A stretch of 64,000 nt of DNA from Salinisphaera shabanensis E1L3A (GTDB taxonomy: Bacteria > Pseudomonadota > Gammaproteobacteria > Nevskiales > Salinisphaeraceae): NCBI RefSeq assembly GCF_000215955.2, contig NZ_AFNV02000020.1, positions 1-64,000 on the forward strand, written 5' to 3'. Positions 36,934 through 46,454 of this stretch are shown piece after piece. Made by a program: the position numbers and the translations under genes. Within the stretch, counting starts at the first letter, position 1. The number at the start of each line of letters is the position of its first letter. Below the pieces are notes generated by a model. That model was not told the origin of the DNA. It did no database searches and saw only the letters and a list, made by a program, of their open reading frames with translations.

Positions 36934-38172
36934 ATGTCAGACATCAAGCGCCGTATTGCCTTCTTTCTCCCCACCTTCCCGGCGGGTGGTCAGGAACACA
37001 CCACGCTATTGCTGATGAAGGGGCTGGTCGAGCGCGGCCACCGGGTCGAGCTGTTGCTCGAACGCAAGGTCGGCGCCTACCTCGAGCGCGTACCCGAGAG
37101 TATTCCTGTACATGAACTCAAGCGGCGTTCGCGATGGAGCGGTTATCCGCGTTTCATCACGGGCTGGCCGAGCGAAGCATTACGCCATTTTCGTGGCTCC
37201 ATCGGCCTCGGGGAACGCTCCATACCGCTGCACCGTCTGATCGCACTCGTCGATTACATGGAAGCGCAGCACCCTGACGTCATTATCAGCGCACACGACC
37301 GGGCACCGTTGCTTGCACAGTGGGCCGCCGGCATTTCGCGACACCGCGTTGCCACGGTTGTCATTGAGCGCAGCATCTTCTCGCGAAATTACGCGGCGTC
37401 GCGTACGGACGCCCGCACGCACGCGGTCATGCAGCACCGCCTGACGCTCATGCGCAGGCTCTACCCCGCTACGGACCAGCTCTTCGCGGTCTCGAACGGT
37501 GCTGCTGCGGATCTGGCGGATATTCTGAACCTGCCGCGAGACGCCGTGCGTACAATGTACAACCCTGTCCTGCGCCCCGAATTGACCGAACGTGCAGCGG
37601 AGCCCCTGAATGATCCATGGGTGAACGATCGAACCGTACCGCTGATCGTAACGGCAGGACGGCTCGCGCCTGAAAAGGCGCAACATGTATTAATCGATGC
37701 GTTCGCCCAACTACTCGATCAGGGACAGAAAGCGCGTCTCGTCATTCTCGGCGAAGGTCCTGAACGCGAGAATCTCACCCGCCAAATTGCAGAGAACGGA
37801 CTGGAATCGTCTGTCCGCTTGCCGGGCTGGGCAGACAATCCCTACGCCTGGATGGCCGCTAGCGCTCTGTGTGTTCTACCGTCCGAATTCGAAGGCCTTC
37901 CCAATACGCTGATCGAAGCCATGGCCTGTGGCTGTCCCGTGGTAGCTACGGACTGCCCCGGCGGCACACGAGAGATTCTGGTGGACGGCGAGTACGGCCA
38001 ACTCGTACCGGTCGGCGATAGCACGGCCCTGGCCGCGGCCATGGCACAGACACTGGCAAATCCGCCTGCTCCGGACCATCTGTACGCTCGTGCGTCGGAT
38101 TTCTCGCTCGAGCGCGCGATCGATGCCTACGAAATCGAGATAAACCGCCTGGCCGGTAGCGTGTCGGGCTGA
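36934..38172 (+). CDS. GT4-family glycosyltransferase
   Basis: The 412-residue GT-B transferase begins AFFLPTFPAGGQEHTTLLLMKGL. It has VTAGRLAPEKAQHVLIDAFAQL near 240 and LPSEFEGLPNTLIEAMACGCPVVATDCPGGTREIL (split over about 320-360). It shares with the minus-strand GT4 at 39152-40393 the GWxDNPxAWMA block and the VVATDCPxGxRE block, so the two are likely paralogues. The start is an internal ATG; upstream starts add an unrelated Cys-rich stretch. It converges on the deacetylase gene with a five-base gap. Confidence 0.85.
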   Translation: MSDIKRRIAFFLPTFPAGGQEHTTLLLMKGLVERGHRVELLLERKVGAYLERVPESIPVHELKRRSRWSGYPRFITGWPSEALRHFRGSIGLGERSIPLHRLIALVDYMEAQHPDVIISAHDRAPLLAQWAAGISRHRVATVVIERSIFSRNYAASRTDARTHAVMQHRLTLMRRLYPATDQLFAVSNGAAADLADILNLPRDAVRTMYNPVLRPELTERAAEPLNDPWVNDRTVPLIVTAGRLAPEKAQHVLIDAFAQLLDQGQKARLVILGEGPERENLTRQIAENGLESSVRLPGWADNPYAWMAASALCVLPSEFEGLPNTLIEAMACGCPVVATDCPGGTREILVDGEYGQLVPVGDSTALAAAMAQTLANPPAPDHLYARASDFSLERAIDAYEIEINRLAGSVSG

Positions 38173-38177
38173 GTTGG

Positions 38178-39041
38178 CTACGCCTGGCGCTGGGTGCGCT
38201 TTCGGTCGCGCTCGCGCATACGAAATACTTCCCAGGCCAGATCGCGTCGTGGCCAATCGAGCCTACGCAGAACAGGCACTTCGCTGCGCCAGCCGTGGTT
38301 GGTGGTGACGTACGCACGTTTGTAGCCCGCCGCGGCAGCGGCACGGCGCACGCGCGCGTCGGTATCGCCAAAGGGATAGGCCAGCGTCGTCACACGGTGT
38401 CCGAGCCAGTCTTCGAGTCGATCCCGGCCGGTGACGAGTTCTTCGCGCAACTCGGCATCCGTCACGTGGCGTAAATCCGGGTGGCTAACCGTATGCGCAC
38501 CAATGGTAATCAGTGGGTGGGCATCGAGCTCGCGCAGCTGATCCAGCGTCAGATAGTCTGACGTCAATTCGGCCGCGTCCAGGCCATAGTCCGCCATGAT
38601 CGCTTGCTGATGCTCGAAGCGCTCATGGTTGGTCATCTTCTTCAATACGCCACGCAGCTCGGCGAATGCGGCCTTGCGCTCGTCGCGGGCAATGGCACGC
38701 AGCCAAGGCGCTACCGACGGCCGACTCCAGTCATCATGGCGTGCAACCGCCGCCGCAATACGCGACAGGAGCGGCTGACTACGGTCGATAAAGCCGGTCG
38801 TCACGAAAACGGTCGCAGGCGTGGCATAGCGCTCGAGGATGGGCAGTGCCACCGTCAGGTTGTCGGCATAGCCGTCATCGAAGGTGATGTTGGCCTGGTG
38901 CGAATGGCGCCGCAGAAACTCGTCCAGATCGGCCGGATGCACATAGGTCACCCGGTCGGAGCTGACCTCGGGGGCCGAGAGAGGGTCGGCTACGCCGTGG
39001 CCATAGAAAACGCGGCGATAACGCGAGCGAATACGTGCCAT
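38178..39041 (-). CDS. NodB-type polysaccharide deacetylase
   Basis: The 287-residue protein contains the NodB motif ITFDDGYADN (Asp55, Asp56), a metal-binding second motif in IGAHTVSHPDLRH near residue 160 and AYPFGDTDARVRRAAAAAGY near 230. It has no clear signal peptide, so it may act on a cytoplasmic lipid- or nucleotide-linked sugar. Its neighbours are two related GT4 genes, implying a de-N-acetylated amino sugar in their product. This is inference. Confidence 0.85.
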   Translation of the reverse strand: MARIRSRYRRVFYGHGVADPLSAPEVSSDRVTYVHPADLDEFLRRHSHQANITFDDGYADNLTVALPILERYATPATVFVTTGFIDRSQPLLSRIAAAVARHDDWSRPSVAPWLRAIARDERKAAFAELRGVLKKMTNHERFEHQQAIMADYGLDAAELTSDYLTLDQLRELDAHPLITIGAHTVSHPDLRHVTDAELREELVTGRDRLEDWLGHRVTTLAYPFGDTDARVRRAAAAAGYKRAYVTTNHGWRSEVPVLRRLDWPRRDLAWEVFRMRERDRKRTQRQA

Positions 39042-39151
39042 CAATCATTCCGTTATTGCGCGCCAATCGGCGTCGATATTCAAAGACATCGGCGCCCTAC
39101 GCATCGGTGTGCAATATACGTAGCGATACCTGCTGGCGCCACCCGGGCAGG

Positions 39152-40393
39152 TCATAGACTGCCCGCCAGCACCCGTTGCACGAGCGCGCGGTAACGCTGT
39201 GTCGCAGCCGCTACCGAATAATGCTGAGCCCGAGCAATCAACAAATCGCTATTGCGGTCGGCGTCGAGTGTTTGCTCTATAGCTGATGCGAAGGCGTCTA
39301 CATCGTTAACCGGAACGAGCCGCCCGTAGCGCCCGTGATCGAGAACTTCGCGCGGGCCATGAGGGCAATCGGTGGCGACGACCGGAACACCACAGGCCAG
39401 TGCTTCGATCAGCACATTACCCAAGCCTTCCCAGTTAGACGACAACGCAACCATTGTCGCCCGCGCCATCCAGGCATGGGGATTATCAACCCAACCGGGC
39501 ATCAGCACGCATTCGGTGAGTCCGAGTTCGTCGCGAAGGCTTTCCAGGTGTGTCCGCTCACTGCCTTCGCCAAGAATCGCCAAGCGCACATCGGGTCGGC
39601 TAGCACGCAAGCGCGCGAAAGCATGCAGTAGCAAGGCATGATTCTTCTCGGGGCTCAGGCGCCCCACCGCGACTATGAGCGGTGGCGCATCGGATTGCAG
39701 CCAGGCATGGGTCACGGGCTCGGCAGCACGCGCAGCCAATCTCGGCGAAACCACCGGGTTCGATAACGTCTCAACCTGCGGGTGCGCCACGCCGACAATA
39801 CGAACGAGGTCTTGCCCCACGCCGTCGGAAACGCTTGCGAGCGCATCGGCTTGTGAATAGAAGTGGCGACAGAACGCATAGAAATGGCGCCAGCGCCAGG
39901 GATGCTTGCGTGCCGAACGCCGCTGTGCGGCCTCGGCGAAAAAGGTGCCATGAAACAGACCAATCAAGCGTGGTGATCGCTGGACTGCCGCGCACGCACA
40001 AGCCGCGACCAGCACCGTATTCCAGACGTTGGCCAACAACAGAACAGGTTGTCGCGTTTCAAGATAGTCGACCAATGCTGGCAAAAATTCCAGATCGGTC
40101 AGCCGATTCGGCGAGATGTAGCGCGCCCGGATGCGCATCATCGGATGTCCGCTTAGCGCGCGTCGCATATACTGGCCGATTGACTCGCTATCCGCGCTTT
40201 CCAGCGTGAGGATCCGGACATCTGCGGGTACTTGCGCTCGGTACTCACCGACGTCGCGATGTAGCAGCAAATCGACTGTATGGCCGGCCGCCTGCAATAT
40301 GTCGATCTGCGCCAGCGCGATATGGGCTACCCCACCGCCGAGATCGGGGCAATAGACGGCTACGTGGCCAGGTGCCGAAGAAGGCGTATTCAT
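39152..40393 (-). CDS. GT4-family glycosyltransferase
   Basis: The 413-residue GT-B transferase starts MNTPSSAPGHVAVYCPDLGGGVAHIAL. It contains VAVGRLSPEKNHALLLHAFARL near 240 and LSSNWEGLGNVLIEALACGVPVVATDCP near 320. It is related along its length to the plus-strand GT4 at 36934-38172 and lies in inverted orientation across the deacetylase gene. Upstream in-frame starts (to 40579) are rejected since they overlap the promoter side of the asparagine synthase gene. Confidence 0.85.
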   Translation of the reverse strand: MNTPSSAPGHVAVYCPDLGGGVAHIALAQIDILQAAGHTVDLLLHRDVGEYRAQVPADVRILTLESADSESIGQYMRRALSGHPMMRIRARYISPNRLTDLEFLPALVDYLETRQPVLLLANVWNTVLVAACACAAVQRSPRLIGLFHGTFFAEAAQRRSARKHPWRWRHFYAFCRHFYSQADALASVSDGVGQDLVRIVGVAHPQVETLSNPVVSPRLAARAAEPVTHAWLQSDAPPLIVAVGRLSPEKNHALLLHAFARLRASRPDVRLAILGEGSERTHLESLRDELGLTECVLMPGWVDNPHAWMARATMVALSSNWEGLGNVLIEALACGVPVVATDCPHGPREVLDHGRYGRLVPVNDVDAFASAIEQTLDADRNSDLLIARAQHYSVAAATQRYRALVQRVLAGSL

Positions 40394-40671
40394 CCGTGTC
40401 TTGTGCCTGTTTCGCTGCGCCGTGTCGATAACGACTCGGTTGTAAGACATGCGTTTCGTATGGTCCGCGCGGTTGCTCAGGCTGTGGTTGCCACCAAGCC
40501 GCTTCAAGTCATCCCTGCCGGGCGCGGTCGATAACGGCGCTGCGCCGTAGCGTACAAGGTGTGCGGCCCTCGCGAGCACTCATCCTATCGCTACCCAGGC
40601 GAGGCGAACACTGGGTAACCGTCATATCAGCGTTGTCGACAACACCGCCCGTGCGCCTGACAATACGCACG

Positions 40672-42564
40672 ATGTGCGGCATAACCGGTATTCTCCAGCG
40701 CCAGCCCGATGTCGGCTCCCTAGCTGACAACCTCGATCGGATGCGCGATGCGCTTGTGCATCGGGGCCCGGACGATTGCGGCAGCTGGGTTGATCGCACA
40801 AGTGGCCAGGTGGCGCTCGGCCACCGTCGCCTGGCGATCATGGATACGTCGTCTCTGGGCGCTCAGCCCATGATTTCTGCAGACGAACGCTATGTCCTCG
40901 TGTTCAACGGCGAGATTTACAACTTCCTCAGCCTGCGCGACACCCTTCAGGCGCAGGGGCACGTATTCACCAGCCGCTCCGATACCGAGGTCATGCTGGC
41001 CGCGTTCATGGAATGGGGCGTTGAAGACGCTCTGCCCCTGTTCGAAGGCATGTTCGCGATCGCGGTCTGGGATCGGCGCGATAGCGCTTTGTATCTGGCT
41101 CGCGATCGCTTTGGCGAGAAACCGCTCTACTACGGACTGCACGACGGCACCCTATTATTCGGTTCCGAGCTCAAGGCGCTCGCACGCCATGATCGATTCG
41201 TCGACACAATCGATCGCAGCGCGCTAACCGAAATGATCCGCCTGTCCTATATTCCCTGCCCGCACAGTATCTTCAAGCACTATCGTAAACTGCCTCAAGG
41301 CAGTTATCTGCGGATAACCGACCAACTCGAACCCGCAGAGCCCAGACAATATTTCGATATCGATACGCTCGCACAGGCGAGCGCCGAGCCGCTCGCGGAC
41401 AACGAGGCCATCGACACGCTCGATCGTCTTTTATCCGCCTCAATCGCCAAACGGATGGTCGCCGACGTACCCGTGGGCGCGTTTCTATCGGGCGGTATCG
41501 ATTCTTCCCTGATCGTGTCGCTGATGCAGGCGCATACGGCCCATCGCATTCAGACGTTCACCATCGGCTTCGATGACCCGACCCTCAACGAAGCGGCCCA
41601 GGCGCGTGCGACCGCCGACATCCTCGGCACCGAACATCACGAACTGACCGTGAGCGATGACGATCTGCTTGCCGTCGTGCCCCGCTTGGCTGAAATCTAC
41701 GACGAGCCGTTTGCGGACCCGGCACAGATTCCGGCGGTGCTGTTGTCGCAGATGGCCAGACGACAAGTCACCGTAGCCCTGTCGGGCGACGGTGGTGACG
41801 AACTGATGGCCGGCTATGACCGGTATCACGATATCGGTCGCCACTGGCAAAGCCATGAACAGACAGCCCCGGCCCTGCACGGAATTCAAGCACGGTGGCT
41901 GGGACTCAAATCGAAGATACAGCCGCGAAAAAGTGCGAAATATACACGTCAACAGGCGATCAAACGCGCCGGGCAAGATCTGCCGCGTTTCTACCGCGAT
42001 AGCGTCAGCATCTGGAAGGATCCCCAGCAGCTCGTCCTCGGGGGGCAAGACGCTGCAACGGCCTTTCTGCGTCACGACCCCGCCATCGCACGACAGGATC
42101 CACAGCGCTGGATTCAGGCCACGGACGCCCAGTGCTACCTGCCCGACGACATCATGACAAAGGTCGACCGGGCCGCGATGGCCGCGAGCCTGGAAACGCG
42201 GGCCCCGTTTCTTGATACCGAACTCGCGACATTCGCCCTGGGCCTGCCGGTCGCCCAGCAGTATCGCGATGGCAAGGCCAAATGGCTCTCGCGTCAGCTG
42301 TTATATCGCTATCTGCCCCGAGAAACCGTCGAACGACCGAAACACGGCTTCGAGGTGCCGCTCGCGCAATGGCTGCGCGGCCCCCTGCGGGAATGGAGCG
42401 AAGCAATGCTCGATCCGAGCCGCCTGGATCGCGAGGGCTATTTCGATACGGCCTATGTGCGCCGCCTCTGGCGCCAGCATCTCGGCGCGAGCCACGACTG
42501 GAGCAACCAGCTCTGGTGCGTATTGATGTTCCAGTCCTGGTTGGCGGACTTTTTCGACCGCTGA
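40672..42564 (+). CDS. asnB: Asparagine synthase (glutamine-hydrolysing) family amidotransferase
   Basis: The 630-residue protein has the N-terminal Ntn glutaminase (Cys2 of MCGITGILQR, then RGPDDCGSW, FNGEIYNF) and a C-terminal ATP-dependent synthetase domain. The pyrophosphatase loop is SGGIDSSLIVSL near residue 286 and ALSGDGGDELMAGYDR follows near 375. Length is that of the large AsnB group found in polysaccharide clusters, where such enzymes amidate uronic acids or similar sugars. Ordinary asparagine synthesis is equally possible. The start must be at 40672 to expose Cys2. Confidence 0.9.
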   Translation: MCGITGILQRQPDVGSLADNLDRMRDALVHRGPDDCGSWVDRTSGQVALGHRRLAIMDTSSLGAQPMISADERYVLVFNGEIYNFLSLRDTLQAQGHVFTSRSDTEVMLAAFMEWGVEDALPLFEGMFAIAVWDRRDSALYLARDRFGEKPLYYGLHDGTLLFGSELKALARHDRFVDTIDRSALTEMIRLSYIPCPHSIFKHYRKLPQGSYLRITDQLEPAEPRQYFDIDTLAQASAEPLADNEAIDTLDRLLSASIAKRMVADVPVGAFLSGGIDSSLIVSLMQAHTAHRIQTFTIGFDDPTLNEAAQARATADILGTEHHELTVSDDDLLAVVPRLAEIYDEPFADPAQIPAVLLSQMARRQVTVALSGDGGDELMAGYDRYHDIGRHWQSHEQTAPALHGIQARWLGLKSKIQPRKSAKYTRQQAIKRAGQDLPRFYRDSVSIWKDPQQLVLGGQDAATAFLRHDPAIARQDPQRWIQATDAQCYLPDDIMTKVDRAAMAASLETRAPFLDTELATFALGLPVAQQYRDGKAKWLSRQLLYRYLPRETVERPKHGFEVPLAQWLRGPLREWSEAMLDPSRLDREGYFDTAYVRRLWRQHLGASHDWSNQLWCVLMFQSWLADFFDR

Positions 42565-42651
42565 GTTCGTCGATCGCCATCGCCCCGAGCGCATAGGCGC
42601 GAGTGCGCCACTCGAATGCTCAAGCCAAGCCCAGCTGCGGTGACTGAACGC

Positions 42652-43884
42652 CTATGCTGAATGCGCGCGCTGCTCGCCGAATTGCCCGAGTGCGTCAATA
42701 ACACTGGCTATATGACGCTCGAACGAAAAGGTTGCGCGCGCGTGCGCGGCGGCGGCCTGCGATGTATGCGCATAGACCTGCGCATCGCCGACAATACTCG
42801 TAACGGCGTCGGCAAGCGTTTCGGGCCGCGCAAACGCCGCCGGGCGCAAGGCGTTGCTGTCCGGATCGTACACCTGGGTCGATTGCATGCTCGAGCGTGT
42901 CCCGCCCAGATCCGGGTATTTCGCATAGGGCTCGCTGGCAACCACCAGCCGCCCGGTCTCGCCATGACGAACGGTTTCGGCCATACCGTCGACACGCGTT
43001 GCCACCACCGGCACGCCAAAGGCCTGGGCTTCGATCGTGACGTTGCCCAATGGCTCCTGCAGGGCGGGATGCAAGAGCACATCGATACCACGATAGAACG
43101 CCGGCATATCCGATACACGCCCCAGAAACCGCAGATGGTCACGCACGTCGAGTGTCGTTGCCAGCGCTTCAAGCACGGCACGATCCGGGCCGTCGCCGGC
43201 AATATGCAGCTCGCAATCCATGCCGCCCGCGCGCAGATGACGCAATGCATGGATGGCCAGACAGACCCCTTTTTCCGAGGCCAGACGTGCAGCCACACCA
43301 ATACGCACACGCTCGCGATTCGCCAGGCTGCGTACAGTCACCTCCGCCGCATCGGCAGCCGCCATCACCTCGGGGCGAATACCGCCCAGACACACCCGTG
43401 CCGGCCCGTCATAACCCCACTTGAGCTGCAGCATGCGCATGGACGCATGGGTATTGCAGATCGCACCGCTTATTGATCGTATGAACTCGGCTGCGGCTTG
43501 TGGCGGATGTTCAAACCAGCAGCCCCCGCCCTCGCGATAGACCAGCGGCGTAGCGCTTGCGCGCGCGGCCCGAGCAACCCCGGTGCGCGCGAAACCGCTC
43601 CAGGACAGAACCACATCGGAGCGCAGCCGTTTGATTCGCGACGCCAACGCGTATTGACGCAGTGCCGTCGGGCGACGCGGCAAACGAAGCCAGCCAGCCC
43701 GTTTGAACGATACCGCGCTATCCACGAACGGCTCGACATACGGCGCGAGATCCGGATGCAGGCGACTGCCGTAAACCAGGTCGTGGTCGAAAGCGGCCTG
43801 CACCGCAGCGTGGCCAATCAGTGCACAGAACTGGTATTCCACCCCGGCCGGCACATCGAGATTGATCCGGTGCAATATCCGCAT
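42652..43884 (-). CDS. GT4-family glycosyltransferase
   Basis: The 410-residue GT-B protein begins MRILHRINLDVPAGVEYQFCALI. It has GVAARLASEKGVCLAIHALRHL near 200 and HPALQEPLGNVTIEAQAFGVPVVATRVDG near 275. It is similar in start, length and C-terminal layout (Q-x-Y-D-P-D near 345) to the next gene at 43945-45174, so the two look like a duplication. It converges with asnB across 87 bases. Confidence 0.84.
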   Translation of the reverse strand: MRILHRINLDVPAGVEYQFCALIGHAAVQAAFDHDLVYGSRLHPDLAPYVEPFVDSAVSFKRAGWLRLPRRPTALRQYALASRIKRLRSDVVLSWSGFARTGVARAARASATPLVYREGGGCWFEHPPQAAAEFIRSISGAICNTHASMRMLQLKWGYDGPARVCLGGIRPEVMAAADAAEVTVRSLANRERVRIGVAARLASEKGVCLAIHALRHLRAGGMDCELHIAGDGPDRAVLEALATTLDVRDHLRFLGRVSDMPAFYRGIDVLLHPALQEPLGNVTIEAQAFGVPVVATRVDGMAETVRHGETGRLVVASEPYAKYPDLGGTRSSMQSTQVYDPDSNALRPAAFARPETLADAVTSIVGDAQVYAHTSQAAAAHARATFSFERHIASVIDALGQFGEQRAHSA

Positions 43885-43944
43885 CCGCCAATTCCCTTCG
43901 TTCAGAAACGTTTGTAATACCGGCGTTTTCGCGCGGCGCAGCGA

Positions 43945-45174
43945 TCACACCCCATCGGTGGTCAAACGCAGGATCGCCTGATCGAGCGCCGGCCCGTAGT
44001 CGTCAACCGAGAAGCGCGCACCCACATGGCTCAACCCGCACTGGCTTGCGCGATGATATGCGGCATCACTGCAAATCAATTGCATCACCGCCGCAGCGAA
44101 ACGCGTCGGCGTTGGGGCGCGCGGATGAACCAATTCATCGGTTTGCGGATCGTAGACCCAGGGCACGCCGATGTCGGACTGACCGCCCAGCTCGTTGGCG
44201 TATTCCGCCAGCGACCATTCCGGCGTAACCAGGCTCTCTGCCTGCTGGGTGGCCGGCAGTGTTTCCGGCAAACCGTCGACGGCCGTTGCCACGACCGGGC
44301 AGCCCCGGGCCTGGGCCTCGATGCTGGTACGACCAAAGGGCTCTCGCAATGAGGCAACGAGCAGCAGATCGATCGCGTCGTAAAACGCGCCCATATCGTC
44401 GACTGAACCGGCAAACCGCACCACGGGGGCCAACCCCAGCGTACGGGCCGTCTCGCGTAGCGCCGTCTCGCGCTCGCCGGTGCCCGCGATCGTGAGCTGC
44501 GCATCGACGCCATGGACATCGCGCAGGGTCTTGAGTACATGCAGTGCAATCAGGTGCCCTTTCACCTCGACCGTCCGCCCCGCACTGCCCAGGCGCAGCG
44601 GTCGGTCCCTCGGCAATGCCACACGGGCCGCCCCAGCGTCCAGAATGCCGTCGATCGCACAATAGACCCGCTTCGTCGGCCCTTGCCACCCCCAGCGCAG
44701 CGCCAACATACGTTCGGCGGCGAAACTATTGCTGATCACGCCACAGGCACGGGCAAGATAATTTCGCGCATGGCGACGTTGTTGCCGCCACGCCTGGCCA
44801 TGCTCATAGTGGATCAACGGCAACCCCGCCCGATCGGCGATGTCTGCAATATCGCGATTGCCGATACTGTTCCACCCCACCAGAGCGGACTCACCACCCC
44901 GCACCAGCTGCCTCACCGCATTACGCGCGCGCAAGGCGCGTGCGGATCGCGGCAAACGAACCCCATGCCAGTGCCGTAGGGTTCGGCGTGAGACAGTGCG
45001 AAACGGCGGCGCGATCACGGCCTCGAAACGAGGATGGATTGGATCATCCACGATCACCGTATCGTCGCCATGGCATGCGCGCCGGTAGCCCGCGTATTGC
45101 GCGAACGACACTTCCGCGCCGCCAACCACATTCAGATTGAGCCGGTAGATCAAGCGACCCGGCCTCTCGTTCAC
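43945..45174 (-). CDS. GT4-family glycosyltransferase, tandem paralogue
   Basis: The 409-residue product begins (V)NERPGRLIYRLNLNVVGGAEVSF, parallel to the N-terminus of the gene at 42652-43884. It has GSAGRTVEVKGHLIALHVL near 190 and ASLREPFGRTSIEAQARGCPVVATAVDG near 275. The GTG at 45174 is chosen because it gives the paralogue's length. GTG at 45225 is another option. The open frame extends upstream to 45498 without family similarity. It follows the GT2 gene at 45293. Confidence 0.78.
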   Translation of the reverse strand: MNERPGRLIYRLNLNVVGGAEVSFAQYAGYRRACHGDDTVIVDDPIHPRFEAVIAPPFRTVSRRTLRHWHGVRLPRSARALRARNAVRQLVRGGESALVGWNSIGNRDIADIADRAGLPLIHYEHGQAWRQQRRHARNYLARACGVISNSFAAERMLALRWGWQGPTKRVYCAIDGILDAGAARVALPRDRPLRLGSAGRTVEVKGHLIALHVLKTLRDVHGVDAQLTIAGTGERETALRETARTLGLAPVVRFAGSVDDMGAFYDAIDLLLVASLREPFGRTSIEAQARGCPVVATAVDGLPETLPATQQAESLVTPEWSLAEYANELGGQSDIGVPWVYDPQTDELVHPRAPTPTRFAAAVMQLICSDAAYHRASQCGLSHVGARFSVDDYGPALDQAILRLTTDGV

Positions 45175-45292
45175 AAGCTCAGCATCGATTGTCGATGCGG
45201 CACCGGCGATGGCGTTCGTTTTCACGGGCGGCACGCACCCGCGTCGGAAAGCCGGATCTGTTCGACAGAATCGCGCGCCAGACCGCGGCCAG

Positions 45293-46264
45293 TCATTGGC
45301 GCGACTCCTCTTTCGAGTCCCGGCTATCCAGATAGCCGCGCAAACGACCCGCCCGCACCTGCCATTGCCAGCCGTACTTGAGCCGGAAATGGCGCGGCCC
45401 GAAGGCAAACGGTGCGTAGCGCAGCCAGGCCCGGGCCGCTCCGGACCAATAGCGCAGCGGCACACCGTAGAGATAGACACCACGCGAACTGCGCCCATGG
45501 GTGAGCGCCATGCTGCGCCCCCACAGATAGGCGCGCGCCCAGACTGCTTTCACGGTCAGTTGTTCGGGTCGCACGCGGTGCTCGGCACGTGCGGCCGGCA
45601 CATAGACATACGGGTGATACCCCAATCGCGCCAGGCGATACTCAAATTCGGTTTCATCGCCCATCAGGCGATGCGTGCCACCGGGGCCGAGACGTTCATC
45701 GAAACGGTGCGCGCCAATCGCGCTGCGCCGGATCATCATGTTCGGGCCCAACGGTACGCGTGTCGTCAGCCCTTCATCTTCACGCGCCTCGTAATAGGCA
45801 AACATGGGGCTCTGGCGAACATAGCGCTGGTCCTGAACCCAGGCCGGTGCATCCGGCGGGAATACGGGGATGATCGGCCCGCCGAAGATCGCGTGATCGG
45901 GCCAGCGCGCTGCGGCATCGATATAGGATTGCAGCCAGTGCACGCCCAGATTGACGTCGTCGTCGATAAAGACGACGAGTCCCGCCTCGATCTGGTCGAC
46001 CGCGCGATTGAGCGCCCGAGGCTTGCCCGGTCTCGGCTCGCTCAGTGCTTTCAATTCAAATCGCGTGTCCGCCGCGAAGCGCTCGAGTACTGTGGGGGTT
46101 TCATCGGTACTGGCATTGTCGACCGCCAGAACCCGCCAACGCGCGCCCGTCACATGCTGTCGACAAAGGCATTCGAGCGTTGTCGCGAGCGACTGCGCAC
46201 GATTGTGACTTGCCACGACCACCGTGACATCGAAACCGGATACAGGGTTGGAATCGTTCGACAT
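45293..46264 (-). CDS. GT2-family glycosyltransferase
   Basis: The 323-residue inverting GT-A protein opens VTVVVASHNRAQSLATTLECL, then VDNASTDET near 50 and the metal-binding VVFIDDDVNL near 92. GDETEFEYRLARLGYHPYVYVP near 215 provides the acceptor-side ED motif. Only weak hydrophobic segments follow, so it is probably peripheral to the membrane. It is divergent from the GT2 gene at 46455. Confidence 0.85.
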   Translation of the reverse strand: MSNDSNPVSGFDVTVVVASHNRAQSLATTLECLCRQHVTGARWRVLAVDNASTDETPTVLERFAADTRFELKALSEPRPGKPRALNRAVDQIEAGLVVFIDDDVNLGVHWLQSYIDAAARWPDHAIFGGPIIPVFPPDAPAWVQDQRYVRQSPMFAYYEAREDEGLTTRVPLGPNMMIRRSAIGAHRFDERLGPGGTHRLMGDETEFEYRLARLGYHPYVYVPAARAEHRVRPEQLTVKAVWARAYLWGRSMALTHGRSSRGVYLYGVPLRYWSGAARAWLRYAPFAFGPRHFRLKYGWQWQVRAGRLRGYLDSRDSKEESRQ

Positions 46265-46454
46265 ACAAGCAATCGAATAGGGTCAGGCAGCCTCCTGGGT
46301 AAGTGGCATGTCCCAGAGAGCAATGCGTTCTCGCAACACCGCGAGACGATCGGCGTAGTACGCCGGTACCCGGATTGTACTGGAAGCGATGCCGCGCGTT
46401 GAGCGCGTCGATGGAGCGGCCGAAAACGTTATCATCCGTGTTCTGTCGAAGCCC

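Noticed and set aside
42591-42657. GCATAGGCG ... CGCCTATGC inverted repeat between asnB and a GT4 gene
   Set aside because: The arms are 9 bp and about 50 bases apart with no T-run, and one arm overlaps the GT4 stop. Chance is likely.
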